Shown: positions 1-7,885 of the stretch, in pieces
Layout of the letters: each line of letters begins with the position of its first letter
Position numbering within the stretch: the first letter of the stretch is position 1
Assembly: GCA_020217035.1 (NCBI GenBank)
Contig: JAIWOG010000174.1
Location: 1-17,765, forward strand
Length of the DNA stretch: 17,765 bases
Direction: 5' to 3'
From: Magnetospirillum sp.
Lineage (GTDB): Bacteria; Pseudomonadota; Alphaproteobacteria; Rhodospirillales; Magnetospirillaceae
The notes under the pieces: model-generated
Databases searched by the model: none
The model's input: the letters and a program-made list of their open reading frames with translations, nothing else
Told to the model about the DNA's origin: nothing
Made by a program: the position numbers and the translations under genes

Positions 1-139
1 TTGGAAAGCCAAGGGATTCTGCGCCATGACCGAATCCGGCGCCCAATTGTCGCAGCGGCTGGCCAGTTACGGCGCCGGCAATTGCTACCTGGTGCGGCGC
101 CTGACCAAGCTCAAGGAAAGCGATACAGAATCCGCTTGA
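1..139 (+). CDS. C-terminal end of an unrecognised protein (5' truncated)
   Basis: An open frame enters from the window edge (first full codon at base 2) and ends at TGA 137-139, giving 45 residues that finish with LVRRLTKLKESDTESA. The composition (mixed, with a basic then acidic hydrophilic tail) is like a real protein C-terminus, and the overlapping frame at base 1 gives an arginine-rich translation typical of a shadow. I recognise no family in so short a piece. It points the same way as iorA, 104 bases upstream of it, so co-transcription is possible but not shown. Confidence 0.55.
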   Translation, partial: WKAKGFCAMTESGAQLSQRLASYGAGNCYLVRRLTKLKESDTESA

Positions 140-181
140 AGATAGTTCAGAATTGTCCGGAAAAATGATAGGGTCTTGCCT

Positions 182-212
182 CCGTGCCGGGGGTGAGCGT
201 CTTCCGGCATGG
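182..212 (+). other. hairpin in the iorA leader
   Basis: CCGTGCCGG (182-190) pairs with CCGGCATGG (204-212) over 9 positions, one of them a G-T wobble, with a 13-base loop. It is followed by AAAAAG rather than a T-run, so it is not a standard intrinsic terminator for the upstream gene. It ends 31 bases before the iorA start and could be a leader structure, or chance pairing in GC-rich DNA. Confidence 0.25.
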
Positions 213-243
213 AAAAAGAACCGGGAAGCTGAAGGGAGAGTTC

Positions 244-2106
244 ATGTCCGCTGCCGCCGTAGAGGCCCAGGCCGCCACGCGCCTGCTGTTGTCGGGTAAC
301 GAAGCCATCGCCCGCGGTGTGTGGGAGGCCGGCTGCAAGGTCGCTTGCGCCTATCCAGGCACGCCGTCCACCGAGATCTTGGAAAACGTCGCGCTTTACC
401 CGGACCTTTACGCCGAATGGTCGGTGAACGAGAAGGTGTCCATGGAAGTGGCCATCGGCGCCTCCATGTCGGGCGCCCGCTCGTTCTGCGCCATGAAGCA
501 TGTGGGCATGAACGTCGCTTCCGACGCCTTCATGACCCTGACCCTGGCCGGCGTGGTCGGCGGCATGGTGGTGGCGGTGGCCGACGACGTCGGCCTGTCG
601 TCGTCGCAGAACGAACAGGATTCGCGCTTCTGGGGCCGCTTCGCCCATGTCCCGGTCCTCGAACCGGCGGACAGCCAGGAAGCCTACGAGATGACCAAGG
701 TCGCCTTCGACCTGTCGGAACGCTTCAACACGCCCGTCATCCTGCGCCTGACCACCCGCATCTGCCACGTCAAGGGCCTGGTCACGGTGGGCGAACGCGA
801 CGCCCATCCGATCAGCGGTTTCAAGCTGGACGCCAAGCGCTGGGTGCTGACCCCGGCCAACGCCAAGTTCGCCCTGCCCCGCCAGATCGCCCGCGAGGAC
901 GCGCTGCGCGCCGAGGCCGAGATGTCGGAACTGAATGTCGTCGATGCCGGTTCGGACAAGCGCGTCGGCTTCGTCACCTCGGGTCCGGCCTTCATGCATG
1001 TGCGCGAAAGCTACCCCGACGCCCCGGTGCTCAAGCTGGGCTTCACCTATCCGCTGCCGGTGGAAAAGATCAAGGCATTCCGCGCCCAGGTGGACAAGCT
1101 GGTGGTGGCCGAGGAAACCGAACCGCTGATCGAGAACGAGTTAAAGGCCGCCGGCCTTCACGACATCCATGGCAAGGACATCTTGCCGCGTCTGGGTGAA
1201 CTGAGCCCCGCCGCCCTGATGCCGGCCATCGCCAAGCTACTGGGCGAGGAACCGCCGCCGCCGGCGACCTACGCCAAGATCGACCCGTTCCCGCGCCCGC
1301 CGACCATGTGCCCGGCCTGCCCGCACATGGGCGTCTATTACACCCTGTCGCGTCTTAGGAAGCGGGTGCAGATTTCCGGCGACATCGGCTGCTACACCCT
1401 GGGTGCCGGCCATCCGTGGAACGCGCTCGACACCACCATCTCCATGGGTGCCTCCATGGGCATCGCGCTGGGCATGGACAAGGCCCGCTCGCCCGAGACC
1501 AAGGACAAGGCGGTCATTTCGGTGATCGGCGATTCCACCTTCCTGCACATGGGCATGCAGGGCCTGCTGGACATCGTCTACAACCGGGGCAACGTCACCA
1601 CGCTTTTGTTGGACAACCGCTCGACCGGCATGACCGGCGGCCAGAACCATGCCGGCACCGGCAAGGACCTGCACGGCGAGGACGCACCGCGCGTCGACTT
1701 CGCCAAGCTGTGCGAAGCCCTGGGGGTCAAGCCCGAGCGCATCAAGAAGGTCGACCCCTACAAGCTGCCGGTGCTGTTCAAGGCCATCAAGGACGAAATC
1801 GACGTGCATGAACCCTCGGTGATCATCACCGACCGCCCGTGCGTGTTGTCGGAATTCTATGACGGCTTCAAGCCCTATGCGGTGGTGGACCAGGATTGCA
1901 ACGGCTGCGGCAATTGTCTGAACGTCGGCTGTCCGGCCATCACCGTCAGCCGTACGGGCGTGCGCCAACGCCCCGGCATGCCCGACGTGGAACTGAAGTT
2001 CACCACCATCGACACCGCCATGTGCACCGGCTGCCACATGTGCGTCGATTCCTGCGGCCCCAAGGCCATCGTGCCGCTGGCCCAGTTGAAGGAGGCCGCC
2101 CAATGA
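244..2106 (+). CDS. iorA: Indolepyruvate:ferredoxin oxidoreductase, alpha subunit
   Basis: Large subunit (620 residues) of the cytoplasmic enzyme that converts aryl pyruvates from Trp, Phe or Tyr transamination, plus CoA, to aryl-acetyl-CoA and CO2 while reducing ferredoxin. The N-terminal part has the family signature YPGTPSTEILE and the EVAIGASMSGAR segment. A CPAC motif (C356, C359) precedes the thiamine-diphosphate domain, with GDIGCYTLG near 378-387, GDST at 429-432 and DN at 457-458. The C-terminus carries two [4Fe-4S] motifs: C552-x2-C-x2-C-x4-C563-P and C594-x2-C-x2-C-x3-C604, the second followed by Gly-Pro rather than Pro. Length and order match classical IorA. The ATG at 244 is preferred over an in-frame upstream start at 184 because AAGGGAGAG (232-240) precedes it and the family homology begins after it. 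The gene overlaps iorB by ATGA. Confidence 0.95.
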   Translation: MSAAAVEAQAATRLLLSGNEAIARGVWEAGCKVACAYPGTPSTEILENVALYPDLYAEWSVNEKVSMEVAIGASMSGARSFCAMKHVGMNVASDAFMTLTLAGVVGGMVVAVADDVGLSSSQNEQDSRFWGRFAHVPVLEPADSQEAYEMTKVAFDLSERFNTPVILRLTTRICHVKGLVTVGERDAHPISGFKLDAKRWVLTPANAKFALPRQIAREDALRAEAEMSELNVVDAGSDKRVGFVTSGPAFMHVRESYPDAPVLKLGFTYPLPVEKIKAFRAQVDKLVVAEETEPLIENELKAAGLHDIHGKDILPRLGELSPAALMPAIAKLLGEEPPPPATYAKIDPFPRPPTMCPACPHMGVYYTLSRLRKRVQISGDIGCYTLGAGHPWNALDTTISMGASMGIALGMDKARSPETKDKAVISVIGDSTFLHMGMQGLLDIVYNRGNVTTLLLDNRSTGMTGGQNHAGTGKDLHGEDAPRVDFAKLCEALGVKPERIKKVDPYKLPVLFKAIKDEIDVHEPSVIITDRPCVLSEFYDGFKPYAVVDQDCNGCGNCLNVGCPAITVSRTGVRQRPGMPDVELKFTTIDTAMCTGCHMCVDSCGPKAIVPLAQLKEAAQ

Positions 2107-2726
2107 GCGACATCATCACCAACATCCTGGTTTGCGGCATCGGCGGCCAGGGTGTGATGACGGCGGCGGAAATCCTGTCGCAGACCGCCATCGCCAAGGG
2201 CTTCGACGTGAAAAAGTCGGAAGTTGCCGGCATGGCGCAGCGCGGCGGCGTGGTCACCAGCCATGTACGTTTCGGCAAGAAGGTGTGGTCGCCGGTGATC
2301 ACCCCGGGCACCGCCGACATCGTCGTCGGCTTCGAGTTGGCGGAAGGCTCGCGCTGGGCCGACATGCTGCGCCCCGGCGGCGTGGCCATGGTCAACACCA
2401 TCCGCCTGACGCCGCCGGTGGTGTCGGTGGGCCTGTTCAAATATCCCGAAGACCCGGTGGCGCAGATGCGGGCGGCGGGCGTCACCGTCTACGATTTCGA
2501 CGCCGGCGCCATCGCCCGCGAACTGGGCAATCTGCGGCTGGTCAACACCATCATGCTGGGCGCCATCGCCGATTACCTGCCCTTCCCCGCCACCGACCTG
2601 GAAGAACAGATCGTCGGCCGTTTCCGCGCCAAGAAGCCGGCCATGGTGGAAGTCAACCAACGCGCCTTCGCGCTCGGTCGCGAGGCGGCGCGGGCCAGCC
2701 AGCAAAGCCTGGCGGCCAGCGCCTGA
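2103..2726 (+). CDS. iorB: Indolepyruvate:ferredoxin oxidoreductase, beta subunit
   Basis: Small subunit (207 residues), the pyruvate/ketoisovalerate ferredoxin oxidoreductase gamma-type domain that completes the IorAB complex. The nucleotide-like glycine loop VCGIGGQGVMTAAEIL lies at residues 10-25, followed by the family hallmark EVAGMAQRGGVVTSHVRFG. The length is normal. The start codon overlaps the iorA stop in ATGA (2103-2106), so translation is probably coupled and the subunits made in equal amounts. The same glycine-loop plus AQxxGxVTSH arrangement recurs inside the fused homologue at 10518-13919. A strong hairpin follows 23 bases after the stop, so the operon probably ends here. Confidence 0.95.
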   Translation: MSDIITNILVCGIGGQGVMTAAEILSQTAIAKGFDVKKSEVAGMAQRGGVVTSHVRFGKKVWSPVITPGTADIVVGFELAEGSRWADMLRPGGVAMVNTIRLTPPVVSVGLFKYPEDPVAQMRAAGVTVYDFDAGAIARELGNLRLVNTIMLGAIADYLPFPATDLEEQIVGRFRAKKPAMVEVNQRAFALGREAARASQQSLAASA

Positions 2727-2748
2727 CCCCTTGGCACAGTCCGAACGG

Positions 2749-2775
2749 CGGGGGGGATAACGCCTATCCCCCCCG
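2749..2775 (+). terminator. strong G/C hairpin after iorB, probable terminator
   Basis: GGGGGGGATA (2750-2759) pairs perfectly with TATCCCCCCC (2765-2774) around a 5-base loop, and C2749-G2775 extends the stem to 11 bp. It follows iorB and is followed by GTTTCGCTTCT, not a clean T-run, so intrinsic termination may be partial. It may also protect the iorAB mRNA 3' end. It lies 51 bases before the receiver gene and separates it from iorAB. Confidence 0.6.
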
Positions 2776-2825
2776 TTTCGCTTCTGCTAGAATTGGCGGC
2801 GTATCGCTGCCGATAAGGGGGTTCT

Positions 2826-3233
2826 ATGGCCGGGGTCGTGGATTTCGCGTCATTGAAGGTTCTGGTGATCGACGACCAGGAATTCGTCCGCACCATCGTC
2901 AAGAAAATGCTGCAACAATTGGGCACCGGCACCGTGCTGGAAGCCCAGGATGGCGTTTCCGGCCTGGACAGCGTGCGCGACAACAAGCCTGATCTGGTCA
3001 TCTGCGACATCCAAATGCGCCCCATGGACGGTTTTGGCTTTGTCCGCCAATTACGGGCCAGCGACGTCGCCGCCGCCACCCCGGTGATCATGCTGACCGC
3101 CCACACCGACGCCGCCACCATCGCCCGGGCCAAGGATCTGGACATCGGCGCCTTCCTGGCCAAGCCAGTGCTGCCGCCGGCGCTCAAGGAAAAGATCACC
3201 CAGGTGCTGGGGGACCAGCCGGCAAACGCGTAA
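2826..3233 (+). CDS. Stand-alone CheY-like response regulator receiver
   Basis: A 135-residue single-domain phosphoacceptor protein with no output domain. All key receiver residues are present: acidic pair D16-D17 (VLVIDDQE), phosphorylatable D61 (LVICDIQM), the Thr switch T91 (MLTAH) and K113 in the LAKPV motif. Such proteins act by protein-protein contact, at the flagellar motor, in phosphorelays or with other partners. The sequence does not show which partner this one has. The ATG at 2826 has AAGGGGG (2815-2821) at good spacing. No kinase gene is adjacent; the nearest in this window is at 7882-9333. It follows iorB in the same direction but is separated by a strong hairpin, so it is probably transcribed independently. 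It is convergent with pepF. Confidence 0.9.
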   Translation: MAGVVDFASLKVLVIDDQEFVRTIVKKMLQQLGTGTVLEAQDGVSGLDSVRDNKPDLVICDIQMRPMDGFGFVRQLRASDVAAATPVIMLTAHTDAATIARAKDLDIGAFLAKPVLPPALKEKITQVLGDQPANA

Positions 3234-3352
3234 ACGGCCTTTCCTCCTGCGTCTCGCCGGTCTTCGGCAGGCACTGGCCTTTACTTCATAACGACGACAC
3301 CGCACCCGAACCGGCAAGTGGGCCGATAGGGGCACGGTGTCAACTTCACTTC

Positions 3353-3380
3353 CGGGACCGACGGATATCCCCCGGTCCTG
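3353..3380 (-). terminator. inverted repeat downstream of pepF
   Basis: CGGGACCG (3353-3360) and CGGTCCTG (3373-3380) form an 8-bp stem with one G-T pair and a 12-base loop containing the palindrome GGATATCC. It begins 9 bases beyond the pepF stop on the - strand, in the convergent region with the receiver gene. There is no T-run on either side, so a terminator role is tentative. Confidence 0.35.
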
Positions 3381-3389
3381 CTTCCGTGA

Positions 3390-5174
3390 CTACATCGTCT
3401 CCAATTCGTCGATGAAGCCGACCACCACGTCCAAGCCGCGGCGCCAGAAGGCCGGGTCGGAAGCGTCCAGGCCGAAGGGCGCCAGCAATTCCTGGTGCCG
3501 CTTGGTGCCGCCGGCCCGCAGCATGTCCAGATACTTGTCGGCGAATTGCGGTGCGCCGCCCTGGTAGACCGAATAAAGCGAGTTCACCAGGCAGTCGCCG
3601 AAGGCATAGGCGTAGACATAGAACGGCGTGTGCACGAAGTGCGGGATGTAGGTCCAGAACGCCTTGTAGCCATCGTCGAACCTGAGCGACGGCCCCAGAC
3701 TTTCGGTCTGCACGCTCATCCACAATTCGCCCAGGCGTTCCGGCGACAGCTCGCCGCGGCGGCGTTCGTCATGGACCAGGCATTCGAACTGGTAGAACGC
3801 CACCTGACGCACCACCGTGTTCAGCATGTCTTCCACCTTGCCGGCCAGCATGGCCTTGCGCCGGGCCGGATCGGTCTGGGTCTTCAGCATGGCCTGGAAG
3901 GTCAGCATCTCGCCGAATACCGAGGCGGTTTCCGCCAGGGTCAAGGGCGTGTCGGCCATCAGCCCACCTTGCTTGGCCGCCAGCACCTGATGGACGCCAT
4001 GGCCCAGTTCGTGGGCCAGCGTCATGATGTCGCGCACCTTGCCCTGGTAGTTGACCAGCAGATAGGGGTGCGCGGTGGTCACCGTGGGATGGGCGAAGGC
4101 GCCGGGCGACTTGCCGGGACGGACCGGGGCGTCGATCCAGTTGCCGTCGAAGAAGCGCTTGCCCACCTGGGCCATGTCGGGGCTGAAATCGGCATAGGCG
4201 CCCAAAACGGTGTCGCGGGCCTGTTCCCAGGAATACACTTGGTCGGGAACGTTGGGCAAAGGCGCGTTGCGGTCCCAGTAATCCAGCTTGTCGACGCCGA
4301 ACCACTTGGCCTTCAGGGCGTAATAGCGGTGCGACAGTTGGCCGTAACAGCCCTTGACGGCGGCGGCCAGGGCGTCGACCACCTCGTCTTCCACCTGGTT
4401 GGACAAGTTGCGATAGGATTGCGGCCGGGCGTATTTGCGCCACTTGTCCTCGATTTCCTTGTCTTTCACCAAGGTGTTGGTGATCAAGGCGAAGAGGGGC
4501 GCGTTCTCGGTCAGCACCTGACCCAAGGCAAGCGCCGCTTCCTTGCGCTTGGCCGCATCGGGGTCGCTCATCTGATGCAACGCCTCGGCCGAGGTCACCA
4601 TCTGGCCACCGATGGGGAAACGCAGCCGCGCCATGCTCTCGTCGAACAGGCGGTTCCAGGCGGAACGCCCGGCCACCGACTTGTCATGCAGCAGGCGCTC
4701 GACCTCGTCCGACAATTGATGCGGACGGAACACCCGCACGTCGCGCAGCCAGGGGCCGTAATGGGCGGCCTTGGGCGATGTCAGCTTGTCGGCCAGGACG
4801 TGGTCGTCCAGGCGGTTGATTTCCAGGGTGAAGAACAGGGTGTGGGACGAGATGTCGGTGACCCGTTCGTGGATGCCCTGGTGGAAACGACCGCGGTCCG
4901 AGCTGGTCTGGTCGCCGGCATAGTAAAGCTGGGCGTAGGACATGGCCCGGTACATGATCTCGCCGATGCGTTCGTATTCGGCGATGGCGGCGCCGAAATC
5001 GTCGCCGGAAATCGTCGCCAGCTTGCCGTCATAGGCTTGGGAAAATGCCTTGGCCGCCGCTTCCGCCTTGTCCAAATCGGCCGCCAGTTCGGCGGAATCG
5101 GGACCGGGATAAAGGTCGCTTAAATCCCATTCGGGCAGATTGCCCAGTTCGGCGGCGGCGTTCTTGGTGCTCAT
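3390..5174 (-). CDS. pepF: Oligoendopeptidase F (M3 family zinc metallopeptidase)
   Basis: A 594-residue cytoplasmic zinc endopeptidase that cleaves short peptides, of the PepF/M3B clade. The zinc motif HELGH lies at 388-392 (H388, E389 catalytic, H392), inside TLAHELGHGVHQVL. The third ligand is probably E415 in LAETASVFGE. The N-terminus (LPEWDLSDLYPG) and C-terminus (PFGLDASDPAFWRRGLDVV followed by FIDELE) are typical of the family, and the length is normal. I chose ATG 5174-5172, with AGGAG seven bases upstream on the - strand. An in-frame start 13 codons earlier (5213) lacks family similarity. It is a single-gene unit, divergent from the acyl-CoA synthetase and convergent with the receiver gene. 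It probably acts in peptide turnover; no link to a neighbour is evident. Confidence 0.93.
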   Translation of the reverse strand: MSTKNAAAELGNLPEWDLSDLYPGPDSAELAADLDKAEAAAKAFSQAYDGKLATISGDDFGAAIAEYERIGEIMYRAMSYAQLYYAGDQTSSDRGRFHQGIHERVTDISSHTLFFTLEINRLDDHVLADKLTSPKAAHYGPWLRDVRVFRPHQLSDEVERLLHDKSVAGRSAWNRLFDESMARLRFPIGGQMVTSAEALHQMSDPDAAKRKEAALALGQVLTENAPLFALITNTLVKDKEIEDKWRKYARPQSYRNLSNQVEDEVVDALAAAVKGCYGQLSHRYYALKAKWFGVDKLDYWDRNAPLPNVPDQVYSWEQARDTVLGAYADFSPDMAQVGKRFFDGNWIDAPVRPGKSPGAFAHPTVTTAHPYLLVNYQGKVRDIMTLAHELGHGVHQVLAAKQGGLMADTPLTLAETASVFGEMLTFQAMLKTQTDPARRKAMLAGKVEDMLNTVVRQVAFYQFECLVHDERRRGELSPERLGELWMSVQTESLGPSLRFDDGYKAFWTYIPHFVHTPFYVYAYAFGDCLVNSLYSVYQGGAPQFADKYLDMLRAGGTKRHQELLAPFGLDASDPAFWRRGLDVVVGFIDELETM

Positions 5175-5271
5175 TGGGTGACTCCTGTCCCACGAATCGG
5201 TATGGGTAGACATAACGTGCCCCTATAAGATGGCGCGAATCGGCCGGGATCAAGAGCCAATGGGAGATGCC

Positions 5272-6999
5272 ATGTCCATCGACTGCGCCACTGTCGCGTC
5301 CATCCCCGCCCTGTTCCTGGAACAGGCCGGGCGGCTGGGGCCGCGCCCGCTGCTGGGGGCCAAGCGGGACGGCGCCTGGCGCTGGCTCGGTTGGGCCGAG
5401 ACCGAAAGCCTGGCGCTGAACCTGGCCGGCGGCCTTGCCCGCCTGGGCTTGGCAGCCGGCGACCGGGTGATGCTGGTGTCGGAAAACCGCCCGGAATGGG
5501 CCATCGCCGATTTGGGAATCATGATCGCCGGCGGCGTCACCGTGCCGGCCTATGTCACCAACACGGTGGCCGACCACCTGCACGTGCTGGAAAACGCCCA
5601 GGCGCGGTTCGTCGTGGTGTCCACCCTGGCCCTGGCCGAACGCCTGCTGGAAGCCGCGGCGCAGGCCAGCACGCTGCCCACCTTGATCTGCCTGGAAATG
5701 CCCAGCCTGTCCCAGGCACCGGGTTTCGACGTGCTGTCGTGGGACCAGGTGCTGACCATGGGGATGGGCACCGAGGACGACATGCGCACCCGTGCGGCCA
5801 GATTGAAACGCACCGACATCGCCTGCGTCATCCATACTTCGGGGACCGGTGGGGCGCCGCGTGGCGTCACCCTTTCCCACGGTGCGCTGCTGGCTGATTG
5901 CGTCGGCGCCCAGGATCTGCTGGCGCCCTTGGGGCTGGACGACAACCTGTTCCTGTCCTTCCTGCCGCTGTCGCATTCCTACGAACACACTGTCGGGTTG
6001 ATCTTCCCGCTCTCCATCGGCGCCGCCATCGCCTATGCCGAGGGTCTGGACCAACTGGCCGCCAACATGGCGGAAGTGCGCCCCACCATCATGACCGCCG
6101 TGCCGCGTCTTTACGAAACCATGCGCGGCCGCATCCTGGGGGCGCTGCGCCGTCAGGGCGGGCTGAAGGAAAAGCTGTTCATGGCGGCGCTGGACCTGGG
6201 CACAAGACGGCTGCGCGGCCAGCGCCTGAGTATAGGCCAGGCCATCGTCAACCGCGCCCTTGACATCCTGGTGCGGCGCAAGGTTTCCGCCCGCTTCGGT
6301 GGCCGACTGAAGGCCCTGGTGTCGGGCGGCGCCCCCCTGGCTTTCGAGGTCGGCGGCTTCTTCGCCGCGCTTGGTGTGCGCATCCTGCAAGGCTATGGCC
6401 AGACCGAGGCCGGACCGGCCATATCGTGCTCGCCGCCGGGCAAGGTCAAGCTGGAAACCGTCGGCCCGCCCTTGGCAGGCATCACTGTCCGCATCGCCGA
6501 TGACGGCGAGATCCTGGTCAAGGGCGAGGTGCTGATGCAAGGCTATTGGCGCGATCCCCACGCCACCGCCCAAGCCATCGATGCCGAAGGCTGGCTGCAC
6601 ACCGGCGACATCGGCGAAGTGGACGAGGACGGCTACATCCGCATCACCGACAGGAAACGCGACATCATCGTCAATTCGGGTGGCGACAACATCTCGCCGC
6701 AGCGGGTCGAGGGCCTGTTGACGCTGCAGCCGGAAATCGCCCAGGCCATGGTGCACGGCGACAAGCGCCCGCACCTGGTGGCGCTGATCGTCGCCGCCGA
6801 GGAATGCGGCGCCGCCGACGTGGCCCGCGCCGTCGAACGCGTCAATACCAGGTTGTCGACCATCGAGAAGATCCGCCGCCATCAGGTGATCGCCGAGCCG
6901 TTCACCACCGACAACCTGATGTTGACACCAACCATGAAGATCAGGCGTCACGTCATCCGCCAGCGTTACGCCGAATTGCTGGAGGGGATGTATCGCTGA
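5272..6999 (+). CDS. Long-chain acyl-CoA synthetase (AMP-forming)
   Basis: A 575-residue member of the adenylate-forming ligases that activates fatty or related carboxylic acids with ATP and CoA. Motifs in order: phosphate loop TSGTGGAPRG (189-198), YGQTEAGPA (375-383), TGD (444-446), DRKRDIIVNSGGDNISP (460-476) and the catalytic lysine K556 in LTPTMKIRR. The first differs from the common TSGTTGxPKG by Thr to Gly and Lys to Arg. The architecture resembles FadD/FAA-type ligases, but substrate chain length cannot be read from the sequence. ATG 5272 is chosen because GGGAGA (5262-5267) precedes it. In-frame ATGs at 5260 and 5230 remain possible. The gene is divergent from pepF and is followed by a promoter-bearing gap, so it is probably transcribed alone. 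Confidence 0.9.
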   Translation: MSIDCATVASIPALFLEQAGRLGPRPLLGAKRDGAWRWLGWAETESLALNLAGGLARLGLAAGDRVMLVSENRPEWAIADLGIMIAGGVTVPAYVTNTVADHLHVLENAQARFVVVSTLALAERLLEAAAQASTLPTLICLEMPSLSQAPGFDVLSWDQVLTMGMGTEDDMRTRAARLKRTDIACVIHTSGTGGAPRGVTLSHGALLADCVGAQDLLAPLGLDDNLFLSFLPLSHSYEHTVGLIFPLSIGAAIAYAEGLDQLAANMAEVRPTIMTAVPRLYETMRGRILGALRRQGGLKEKLFMAALDLGTRRLRGQRLSIGQAIVNRALDILVRRKVSARFGGRLKALVSGGAPLAFEVGGFFAALGVRILQGYGQTEAGPAISCSPPGKVKLETVGPPLAGITVRIADDGEILVKGEVLMQGYWRDPHATAQAIDAEGWLHTGDIGEVDEDGYIRITDRKRDIIVNSGGDNISPQRVEGLLTLQPEIAQAMVHGDKRPHLVALIVAAEECGAADVARAVERVNTRLSTIEKIRRHQVIAEPFTTDNLMLTPTMKIRRHVIRQRYAELLEGMYR

Positions 7000-7010
7000 C
7001 GTCAACCAAA

Positions 7011-7039
7011 TTGACACGCCACCACAGTTGAAACTTTAC
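7011..7039 (+). promoter_or_regulatory. candidate sigma70-type promoter for the binding protein/kinase pair
   Basis: A perfect -35 hexamer TTGACA (7011-7016) is followed after 17 bases by TTTACT (7034-7039), which matches four of six positions of the -10 consensus. The surrounding 7000-7159 gap is clearly richer in A and T than the flanking genes. Transcription would give a leader of roughly 110 bases before the ATG at 7160. Confidence 0.5.
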
Positions 7040-7068
7040 TTTAAGCATCGCAATAGAATCTGTTAAGC

Positions 7069-7083
7069 TATTGTTTTACAATA
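7069..7083. promoter_or_regulatory. palindromic operator-like site
   Basis: TATTGTTTTACAATA is a perfect 6+6 inverted repeat with a TTT centre. It lies downstream of the candidate promoter and 76 bases before the start codon at 7160. Two direct copies of TTAAGC (7041-7046 and 7063-7068) sit next to it, 22 bases apart. This looks like a dimeric regulator site, but no regulator is identified. Confidence 0.35.
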
Positions 7084-7159
7084 TATTCCATCAAGAGCGT
7101 GGAAAGACCTTTGGTTGTAGGCTATGCTTGGGCTAAGTCACCAGCCGGGGGGGTTAACA

Positions 7160-7885
7160 ATGGGCAAGGTGATCGGATTGCTGGCGGTGCTTCTATGCCT
7201 TGGCGGGCAGGTGGCGGCGCGGGATTTGCGGTTCATCACCATCGACGTCGCTCCTTGGGCCGCTTTTGATCCCGAAACCAAAAAAATCACGGGGGTGTTC
7301 CCGGCGGTGATGGACGAGTTGTCGCGTCGCACCGGCCACAATATCACCACCACGCTCCAGCCTTTCGCCCGCATCGACCGCGAATTGGAAACCGGCGCCC
7401 AGGATTGCACCGTCATCATTTGGAACGACGACCGTTCCCGCATCGTGCGTAAAGGCGAGAGGCTGGCCCTGCACCCCATTGGCATCATCGCCGCCAAGGG
7501 CGTCCAGTTGAACACTCTGGAAGACGCCGCCCGGCTTGACGGCATCTCGGTCCTGCGCGGCTTGACCTTGGGCGGCGGCTTCGAGTCCGCCCCCCGCTTG
7601 CGCAAGGAATACGACACCGACTACGCCACCGGACTGCGCAAGCTGGCACATGGCCGGGTGCAGGCGGTGGCGGGCGCCATGCCCACCATCCGATACCAAG
7701 CCCAGCAGATGGGATTAAGCCAGCATCTGGGGGCGCAATTGCTGCTCAGCAACATCGACTTGGTGCTGCAATGTTCGCTGAAATCCCCGAACCTGGATTT
7801 GATGGAACAGATGAACCGCACCATCCTCGACATGCGTGATGACGGGTCCTTGGACGCCATCTTCCAGGCTAATTCCTTCTCATGA
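7160..7885 (+). CDS. Periplasmic solute-binding protein (family 3-like)
   Basis: A 241-residue exported protein of the periplasmic amino-acid-binding (SBP_bac_3-like) fold. The N-terminus is a clear signal peptide: MGK, a hydrophobic stretch VIGLLAVLLCLGG, then probable cleavage after QVAA. The mature part starts LRFITIDVAPWAAFD and contains GVFPAVMDELSRRTG, typical of the first lobe of these proteins. A type-3 binding protein would normally serve an ABC importer, but no permease or ATPase is nearby. Instead the gene overlaps a sensor kinase by ATGA, which suggests ligand sensing rather than transport. The ligand is unknown. ATG 7160 is chosen over 7124 because the signal peptide begins there and a G-run (7147-7153) precedes it. 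Confidence 0.82.
   Translation: MGKVIGLLAVLLCLGGQVAARDLRFITIDVAPWAAFDPETKKITGVFPAVMDELSRRTGHNITTTLQPFARIDRELETGAQDCTVIIWNDDRSRIVRKGERLALHPIGIIAAKGVQLNTLEDAARLDGISVLRGLTLGGGFESAPRLRKEYDTDYATGLRKLAHGRVQAVAGAMPTIRYQAQQMGLSQHLGAQLLLSNIDLVLQCSLKSPNLDLMEQMNRTILDMRDDGSLDAIFQANSFS

Noticed and set aside
3495..5123. 542-codon open frame on the + strand opposite pepF
   Set aside because: Antisense shadow of the metallopeptidase, whose HELGH motif and family ends are on the - strand.
5029..7017. 662-codon open frame on the - strand opposite the acyl-CoA synthetase
   Set aside because: Its translation is rich in His, Gln, Gly and Asp with no domain signature, as expected for the antisense of a high-GC gene. 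The + strand frame has all ligase motifs.
7124..7159. Earlier ATG for the binding protein
   Set aside because: It would place 12 polar residues before an otherwise textbook signal peptide.
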